NCBI GenBank assembly: GCA_963576475.1
Contig: OY754987.1
Location: 6,252,536 to 6,316,535 of the forward strand
Direction of reading: 5' to 3'
Origin: Molanna angustata
Lineage: Eukaryota; Arthropoda; Insecta; Trichoptera; Molannidae
Length of the DNA: 64,000 nt
Shown: positions 56,100 through 64,000 of the stretch, in pieces
How positions within the stretch are numbered: the stretch's first letter is position 1
Layout: every line of letters starts with the position of its first letter
Position numbers and translations under genes: made by a program
Notes under the pieces: model-generated
Database searches by the model: none
Told to the model about the DNA's origin: nothing
Seen by the model: the letters and a program-made list of their open reading frames with translations, nothing else

Positions 56100-57425
56100 A
56101 TTCTAAGCTGGTGGTTAATCAGTCACACTACAATAGTCATGCTTATGTAACCCTTATTTTTCATGATCTAAGGTCAAGACTATCAAAATTCTCCTGTGAA
56201 ACTGAGCACAACAATATATATTCAACCAAGTTATCCATATTGTCCAAAACAATGTATATAGGTTGGAATATTTTGTTGACAAAACTCATTTGTTTATCAT
56301 AAATTAATAACAATTGACCCGAGCAGGACCGCTTCGAAGGAAAAAAAGGAACATTAAAAAAAATGCATTATAATCTTTCTGTGAGGCACCGCGTTACAAT
56401 AGTGCTTCCACTCTTTTTTAATATAATCGTTTTCAACTGTCCCGTAAGAGGTGGGTAATCGATAATACAACAGGCAACAACAACATCTCGCAAAGTTCAG
56501 TAATGAACTTCACCGCACATTCTGAATGTAGTGTCTTTTTAAGTGAGACGAGAGGCACGTGTTGTGTTTCATTTTATAAAGTAATGCACGCCCGCACACC
56601 TGTCGCTGGTTACCCCAAATTGAGGGATATGCCGTGATGGTATATGTGTATTCTTCTTCTTCAAGTGTCCTAAAAGAAATATAACAATCAGCATATTTTC
56701 AAATTACTCCATAACTATGTGTCATGGAGAAATAGATCTTTTATGTAGGTACTTAAAGAGTGCATAAAATCAAAGTGAATGTTCGTGATATTCTTTTCCT
56801 TTCAAGTCAGGATTATTCCTTAAGATTAATAAAATCGACAAATGTTGGGTTTCCGATGTTGGGTTTCCGACAGTTTATATCACGTATAAACCCCTTTTTA
56901 GGCGGTTTTAATATATCATGTTTTCAGTCACTAGATTTAGCGTTGTATGCCCTCTTAGAGCAGCGGCGTCGCTGTACTGTCCGCCGACGAGGCCCTGGAC
57001 ACTTCATGAATATCACTCTACGAAACACCATTAGCAATTCTGATTCTGACAGTAGGAGTGAGATTTCGTCGTGCCATTTAATCCGCGACACGAATCGCGA
57101 CATGACAACACACAACATAACGATAATTGTCAAATACACTGATTCACTGATGCACGGTCAATTGGTACTACGAATTACATAACTATAAATCTGGACATAT
57201 TATTTTAGGACAATTGGACACACAGTGCCAAGCCTACTTGTCGTTCACAATCGTGGTCACTGAGGGCACGTGCATTTTCGGCACACGGAACAGAAAATCG
57301 TCCATACAAGTCTGAATAGTAAATTTTGAAAATCTTTTCCCCAGTACCCTCAAAAGAAGTCTTCTAAACAAATAACAGTTTTTATAATTAAATAAAATAT
57401 CTTAGTTTTTAACCACGTTGAGTAT
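56100..57425. other. No gene; dispersed repeats
   Basis: 56465-56645 matches the LINE-associated repeat at 12830-13045. 56900-56970 is inverse to 34755-34830. A 20-bp tandem duplication (TGTTGGGTTTCCGA) sits at 56842-56873. The rest is unassigned. Confidence 0.45.
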
Positions 57426-57429
57426 TTTT

Positions 57430-57478
57430 TTTTTTCAACTAGTTTCGGAGACGTAACCGCTCCTTCGTCCGGACAAAC
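57430..57478 (-). ncRNA. Degenerate hammerhead-ribozyme-like motif
   Basis: On the minus strand: CGGACGA (plus 57465-57471; canonical CUGANGA with U to G), one extra A, stem II GGAG/CTCC closed by a 9-nt loop, GAAA, a two-pair helix III ACTAGT, U at the cleavage position, and weak stem I (TTTGTC/GAAAAA). Same layout as the palindrome at 25734-25927. The changed core base makes activity unlikely. Confidence 0.45.
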
Positions 57479-57589
57479 TTATAGTAAACTTAGATACTAT
57501 GTACATAATATATTATTTATTTTATCTCTAGTTTATTTTTACATAGGTATTTATTTTATTGCGTGTTTTTTTAGAAATTTGAATTTGTT

Positions 57590-57850
57590 TATTTATTTAT
57601 TTATTATTAAGGACCATTTACAGCTAACAATTTATTATATATCAATAGTTTCATAAAATAAGAAAAAGCTAACACAAAACTGGTCAGCCAATTGCAAGTG
57701 GCCACATCCTGCATTAAAAATTGGCATACAAATCTATAAGAAAATAAAAATATCTTAAATGGAATTTATATAAAAATGAATAGATACAATAGAAATTAAG
57801 ATCACACAAAGAAAAATAGTGAAAGATGTTAACAAAAAATAAATAAATAA
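57590..57850 (-). mobile_element. LINE 3' UTR fragment
   Basis: Inverse copy of 28595-28940 (GGACCATTTACAGCTAAC; GCAAGTGGCCACATCCTGC). The end is an A/T-rich tail at 57590. Confidence 0.6.
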
Positions 57851-58154
57851 ATTGTTAAATAGTTTTCTTTATAAATTAGTTTTAATAAACCCTTTTTTAT
57901 TTTTATTTTATTGCAAATAACTAAAAAGAACTGCAAGCTATAAGCCAATGTGAGCCTCTGGGACGGGAATAGATCCTGGAAGGATCAGGACCCATTCACA
58001 CCTTTCATTGCTCCGACCGACAGCCAGTGGCAGAAGATAAGATAAAATGAGACTCTAATATTTGGTGGTAAAATACATAATAGGTACACACGATTCTTGT
58101 GGTGGGCCTTTGAATCATGTAGTTGAACAGAAGACAAAACGAGTGTGTTGTGAC

Positions 58155-58315
58155 CAACGCTAAACTCCTCACTAACAAGTCATTCTATAAAGTATTCAAA
58201 TTTTTTATGGAAAACATTCAGCATTTTCATAAAATGAGTTTGTCAAATTATTTTTTATTTAAATATTTTATTACGAAAACTTGATATTTCTTCAATGCCT
58301 AAGTTTTCCAACATT
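58155..58315 (+). repeat. Dispersed repeat copy
   Basis: Shares CTAAACTCCTCACTAACAAG and CATTTTCATAAAATGAGTTT with 14100-14300 and, inverted, 21990-22200. Confidence 0.7.
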
Positions 58316-58799
58316 TGACACCTTCATATTGTTTATAGCGCGTAGAAAAGGAATGCACTGAAAAATGCGATGTTAAAATCAACCGAACTATAGTGACTAC
58401 AAAACAATTAGTTTTTTACTATTGAATATTTTGTGCGCTTAACCAAACAGTACAGTCGTAAATGGATTAACTTTTATTAGTGATAACAAAGGTTTGGATA
58501 AAAATGCAGGTAGCCAGTTCGGTGGACACAATTTTCCTTTTTAGTGTGGTGGAAAAACAGGTATGGATATAAAAAGAAACATATATACTATAACAGTTTC
58601 TTTAAATCATGCATGTTGTGTTGTGTAATAATTGGTTATATAGAGCAGTGAAAGGTGTACAGATCGAAGGCTCGAGCCGTTTAATACTAAAATAGACATA
58701 TATACATACATACATACAAGTCAATGACTGATGCAAAATTCTCTAACGAATCCTTGGACTCAATTTGTGACTTGGAATGTATCGGAAAAACAATTTTTT

Positions 58800-58925
58800 T
58801 TTTACATATAAAAAATGAATATGTCCTTGTTAAACAAGTACATATACATCTTCCTACGTTCCCTAAAATAAGCAAATAAATGCTTGTGCTTAGGTGAACG
58901 AAATCTAACCGTAGCAATTTTAGAG
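58800..58925 (-). mobile_element. SINE tail fragment
   Basis: Matches the tail of the SINE at 16900-17660 (ATATGTCCTTGTTAAACAAG; GGTGAACGAAATCTAACCG). The tRNA-like head is lost. Confidence 0.65.
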
Positions 58926-58929
58926 GGGC

Positions 58930-59440
58930 ATTTTTCTTCTCCCACCATAACCCGTTCTGCTTATGGGGACTGATAACGGCCTATTGCAAATCTCTGAAAA
59001 GAACACTTAAAGAACGGAGAACTCTTCGTATGGTCTCTATGTGAGACCGCACAGGCACTGAAGATTTTTAGATAATTGTAAGTACCCCACTTCCCCGCGC
59101 ATGCCGCTATAACAGTGTCCCGTTCCTAACAAACTCCCGCACTCGCCATTCAATACTATCGTGGTGCGAGTACGTTCACCAAAATAAGTAGGTATATCTG
59201 GTAAATACCAACCTGTTATATTATTTCTATTTTGCTATTGACAATAACACGTTATTTTTTTCTCTGTTTTGTATTGATATTGTTTTATAATTATTTATTC
59301 ACATGTTTTTATCGAGATATTATATAAGTACCTACTTACAAATATATTATACATAGGTAATATTTCTGGTAATTCAATCCAAAGAAAGTAATCAGTGTAT
59401 GTAGTTATAAATCATAGATCGGCAACCTTTTGTTGCAAAA
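58930..59440. other. No gene recognised
   Basis: Unassigned AT-rich DNA with one GC-richer patch at 59080-59170. Confidence 0.4.
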
Positions 59441-59450
59441 GGGGCAAATA

Positions 59451-60523
59451 TTCCAACTGTCGATTCGTTCATGAGAATTCAATTCTCTGAATGAATCGAC
59501 ATTATTAAGCCAAGATGCGTGTACGAAGGAAAATTTTGTATGGTGTAGTGGAATTTTTGCATGCTAATAACACGAACTAGAGGCCTCGCAGCATATATGT
59601 TCCCGTACATGGATTTACTCAGAATTCGGAGTAGAACATTTTATGTGAGTTTTGTGTGTGTGTGTGTGTGTGGTGTGTGAGGGCATGTGTGAGTGTGTGT
59701 GTGTGTGTGTGCGTGTGTTCGTCCCCCCCTTATAACTTTTGATTCGCTCAATTTACAGAGCCCAAATTTTCAGAATATATAAACAGTTATAGGCCTACAA
59801 AACTTTTATACTCAGAATTGTGAATTTTTGTTTCAGTCAGGGGTTATCAACTTTTGAAATTTCGGTTTATTTTTCCATATATCTCAGAAACCATAAAAGC
59901 TAAAACGCTGAAAATTGGTATCAACATAGACAAATACAAAATCTCAAATTAAGTTTTAAAATTCCAGTTTTTTCCAAAATATAGTTTTTTTTTTAAAATT
60001 CCAGGGTTTCTCAAACATTTTTTATTAAGAAAAATATTTATTTTATGATAAATTTATTAGTTTAACCGCCTATATTTCCAAATATTTTAAAAATATCGAA
60101 AAAAGCCGAAACACCCCAAATAGATAATTTAATTTTCTATAAAAAATATTAAAATTGTATTAGCACATTGAAAATTTTTTTTAAATTTTTTATAAAAATT
60201 GAATTTAGTGACGACATTATTTCATACAATTTGTATGGATGTAGCCTACTCACAATATCTAAGAAGACTTAATAATTTGATACTAATCTCCAAACATACA
60301 TACATACCATCATGCTGTTTTCACATTCTGGGTAGGATCAAAGGACTGACCTCCATACTATCCTATCTTGACATACATACCTAGGTACATGTGTTGTATA
60401 GAAAACCAAATATCTTAAAATATTAAATAATTTGTATTTATGGGTTTATAGTTTGGTACTTATTCTTCAACTATACATACTATCGCTATCGACAGTTGGA
60501 TCTCATGTGTTACATGCAACTAG
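59451..60523 (+). mobile_element. Complete nonautonomous Helitron (about 1.07 kb)
   Basis: Begins TTCCAACTGTCGATTCG and ends with hairpin CATGT-GTT-ACATG, CAA, CTAG, then host T. An inverse of the 5' TCCAACTGTCGAT occurs 40 bp before the 3' end, making a subterminal inverted repeat. At least six other copies are in the window (15038, 23444, 25935, 48850, 49380, 51723). Flanks after CTAG|T differ among copies, fixing the 3' boundary. No Rep/helicase. Confidence 0.85.
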
Positions 60524-60714
60524 TTTATAAATATGCTGCTGGATGCCGATAAATAATTTAAGACTTTTATATTATTACTAGCTTTTATGTCCCGCCGTTG
60601 GCCAAGAATGTAAATTAGTGAAGGAATAAGCAATCGTTTATATAATATTGTCACAAAAAATATTTGCTAATTCGTAGTATGAAAAGTAGTTTGAAATTTA
60701 ATTGAGTTTAAGCG

Positions 60715-61350
60715 ATGTAAAATGTTCAAGTGATGGTTACAACCCATTTGTTTTTATATATAAGTAGGTACATACAATTTCTGCACGCATGGACTATGGT
60801 AAATGGTTTTAAATATGACTGATTATAAAGAGACAACGTTGTAAAGAATTTGGATTTGGCCACAACCCCTATTTTTATATATTGTCATCGAACGCAAATG
60901 TGTTTTAAATATTTAGTAATTTTGGATGATGGGAAATGGCTTAAAAATTAAATAAACAAAAGTACTGAAAAGATTCTAGTGTTGGTCACATCCCATTCGT
61001 TTTTATATTTTTCGTCAAGTGTGCATACCTATAGATTATTATATTTTTGCACAATAAAACTGATCTACATTACAGAAGAAGACTTAAATAGTTTTTAATT
61101 TGAATATAAACGTTGTGAAGAGTCCAGTAATGGCCACAACCCCGATTTTTTATTATATTGTCATCAAAATCAAATATGTAGTTATTGAAAATTAAGCAAT
61201 ATATGATGATATAATAAATGGTGTAAATTTCGATTGAAAAAAAGTATTGAGAAGATTCTAGTGATGGTCACATCCCATTCGTTTTATGTATTTTCGTCAA
61301 GTGTGCATGTTGTTTATAATATTTCTATACAATAGACTATAAGACTTAAA
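60715..61350. repeat. Degenerate alternating tandem repeat
   Basis: GGTTACAACCCATTTG, TGGCCACAACCCC, TGGTCACATCCCATTCG, TGGCCACAACCCCG and TGGTCACATCCCATTCG recur roughly every 120-150 bp with two alternating types. The core resembles the end of the dispersed repeat at 22175-22200. Confidence 0.65.
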
Positions 61351-62275
61351 ACTAACCCAAAAGACTAAATGAAAAAAAAGAATAAGTATAAGACTATAAC
61401 AAATAGTTTGTAATAAAAACTGACCCAATGGTCTACATAAAAGATGCAATAGAAGAATTACACAATAGTAAATGTATTATATAAAAAACTGACCAAATGG
61501 TCTTCATAAAAGAAGAAGAAGATGAATTGAAATATAGGAAATATTTTATATAAAATTCACCCAACGTCTACATTAAATAAGAAAACCAAGAATTAGACTA
61601 AAGGAAATAGTTTGTATAAAAACTAACCAAAAGATCTACAAAAAATAAGAAAAAGAAGAATTAGACTATAGAAAGTAGTTTATATAAAAATTGACCCAAA
61701 GGTCTACATATTAGAAGAATAATTATACGTCAGGAAATAGATTGTATAAAAACTAACGCAAAGGTCAACATAAAAGAAAACGAAGAAGAATTAGACTAAA
61801 GGAAAAGTTTGCATGAAAACTCTCCCTTGGTCTACATAAAAGAGGAAAAATTAGACTATAGGAAGTTAGTTTATACAAAATTCAACAAAGGTCTACATAA
61901 AATTAGAAAAAGAAGAAATACGTTAAAAGAAATAGTTGGTATCAAAACTGGCCCAGAGGTCTACACAAAATAAGAAGAAAAAGAATTAGATAATAGAAAT
62001 AAGTTTGTATAAAAACTCACCCAAAGGGCTACATAAAAGAAGAGGAAGAAGATGAATTAGACTATAGGAAATAGTTTGTATAAAAACTCACCCAAGGTCT
62101 ACATAAAGAAAAAGAAAAATTAGACTATAGGAAATAGTTTATTTATGAACTGTCCCAAATGACTTCACAAAAGAAGAGGAAGAAGAATTAAACTCCAAGA
62201 AATAGTTTGTATAAAAAATCACCCAAAGGTCTTAAATAAAAGAAGAATTTCACTATAGGAAATAGTTTGTAGATT
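61350..62275. repeat. Degenerate minisatellite of about 70 bp
   Basis: About 12-13 units of AGGAAATAGTTTGTATAAAA, then CTCACCCAAAGGTCTACATA, then A-rich (AAAGAAGAAGAAG) and AATTAGACTATA. Unit length and sequence vary, indicating age. Confidence 0.8.
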
Positions 62276-62279
62276 GAAT

Positions 62280-63130
62280 GACATGTGTATTGTAGTTAAC
62301 CTAAGATAGTTTAATAATTTTCCTATACGAAATTAGTATATTGTTGGTTTTTAAGTAGTATTAGGTATGTAGGTACCTACCTACAATGATGTTCTAAATT
62401 AATTCGAATTCGATTTATAACAAATTTTATTTGAATATCAGAATGTGTCCGTTACCATAGTAACCATAGAACATGTAAAAAATATCAAATGGTTTGTAGA
62501 CATTTTTTGAATAATATGTAGGTACCTACATTGGTTTGTTCGATGCCATAAAAATGAAAATTGTCCGAAATATCAAATATTATATACAAATTATGCAATT
62601 TTATTATGCCTATATCTTTACTAATAATTAACAGACTTTTACAATATACGTCTTAAAACTTGCTGTAATGTCTTGTGTTTCATTTTATTATTTCATAATT
62701 ATATTTTTTTCAAAGGTTTATTATTTTCAAGAACATATTCATTCGGTAGGAAAATGAAATATTGTATGAAAAGATATTAAAATGGCGGCATTTATGTACA
62801 AAACGCTTACTTTAAAAATAAGTTAAACATTATAATTATACAAAATATTCACCATGTTTTTCACTTAAACGCTAAGTTATACTTGAAAGTAAATTTTTTC
62901 GTGTAAATACGTACTTCTAACTTTTAAACTAACAGATATTTGCGTGCAAAATGTACACTTTTTTGACAGATACGACTTGGAAAATTTTGTATGAAAAAAA
63001 TAATTATTGAAATATTTTTAAAATTCAGCATTTTTATCGCATTATTTTTAGCGTGACACTGCATCAGGTATACAGGTACACGTTCGCACATAAATTAGAT
63101 TTTTGGATGCTCTTGGTTTTTCAGAAGGCG
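62280..63130. other. No gene recognised
   Basis: AT-rich DNA without long open frames or matched repeats. Confidence 0.45.
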
Positions 63131-63138
63131 TGAGACAA

Positions 63139-63721
<583 letters not shown>

Positions 63722-63844
63722 CATTTTGATTGCTTTATTACTTTAGATAACGTCACATAAAGTTAGAATCACCGTGAAATGAAATTAATAAACATGTCGA
63801 TAAATATGTTGTTCAATGTAGATGGATCATAGATTTTTATTACA

Positions 63845-64000
63845 ATATACTAGAAGTAGTACTCCGTGCAAAAAGTGAGTCATGGAATATCGCGCGTTTG
63901 ACGTTTTGGTTGGCAACATATTTCAGTTTTCCTTGCATTTCAACACATCCTAGATAAACTGTTCTCTAAATATTAATGAACAAAGTGTTTTTTTTTTCGA
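63845..64000 (-). mobile_element. ATACTAGA-family MITE, cut by window edge
   Basis: ATATACTAGAAGTAGTACTC, then TGAGTCATGGAATATCGCGC and TTTGACGTTTTGGTTGGCAA match the inverse of 5980-6140. It runs off the right end. Confidence 0.65.

Noticed and set aside
56760..57182. 140-codon plus-strand frame as host gene
   Set aside because: Part of it is the dispersed repeat also found inverted at 34755-34830, and it has no recognisable domain or splice structure.

Overview
This window looks like nuclear DNA from an insect, most likely a moth or butterfly. The evidence is AT-rich sequence, spliced genes, many RTE-, CR1- and R1-like LINE fragments, tRNA-derived SINEs, nonautonomous Helitrons ending CTAG|T, and hAT, pogo and other inverted-repeat DNA elements. 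No bacterial genes, CRISPR arrays or operons are present. The order-level call is inference from repeat style; no species is claimed.

The only clear conserved host gene is a minus-strand sodium/bile-acid-symporter-like gene (SLC10 family). Four coding exons lie at 13383-13065, 11308-11178, 6542-6423 and 5709-5535. Their splice sites are in phase. The 3' exons are not in the window and probably lie past its left edge. Its large introns are filled with mobile DNA. Inside the last visible intron sits a second intact-looking minus-strand gene of two exons (3685-3558 and 3079-1921). It encodes a 428-residue protein with a SWIM-like zinc finger and a YqaJ/lambda-exonuclease nuclease domain. Its 3' end lies about 40 bp from a 326-bp satellite array (1-1881). 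The preceding intron holds a complete pogo-like DNA transposon (6755-9936) with perfect 26-bp inverted ends and a 712-residue DDD transposase.

From about 13.4 kb to the right end I see no convincing host exon. The region is a transposon graveyard with many readable nested insertions. 13-23 kb holds an AT-rich block, SINEs, LINE tails, a 42-45 bp minisatellite and a (TA)n tract. 23-30 kb holds interrupted Helitron copies around a perfect 194-bp palindrome carrying hammerhead-ribozyme-like cores, two hAT derivatives, a short Helitron and pentanucleotide arrays. 30-37 kb holds LINE-tail tandem copies, inverted repeats and a dead pogo relative. 37-43 kb holds paired MITEs, one of them splitting a LINE, and a LINE with a 15-bp target duplication. 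43.7-45.1 kb is a TTAA-flanked element. 45.3-48.4 kb is a full-length RTE-like LINE with an open 1005-codon frame. 48.8-53 kb is a Helitron, LINE and MITE nest. 54.4-64 kb holds a hAT derivative, another RTE fragment, a second hammerhead-like motif, a complete 1.07-kb Helitron, minisatellites and a long (CA)n tract.

The genes do not form a pathway. The transporter is the host locus, the YqaJ gene may be a resident or domesticated gene, and the rest are selfish elements. Gene and family names rest on motif recognition by eye, without database searches.
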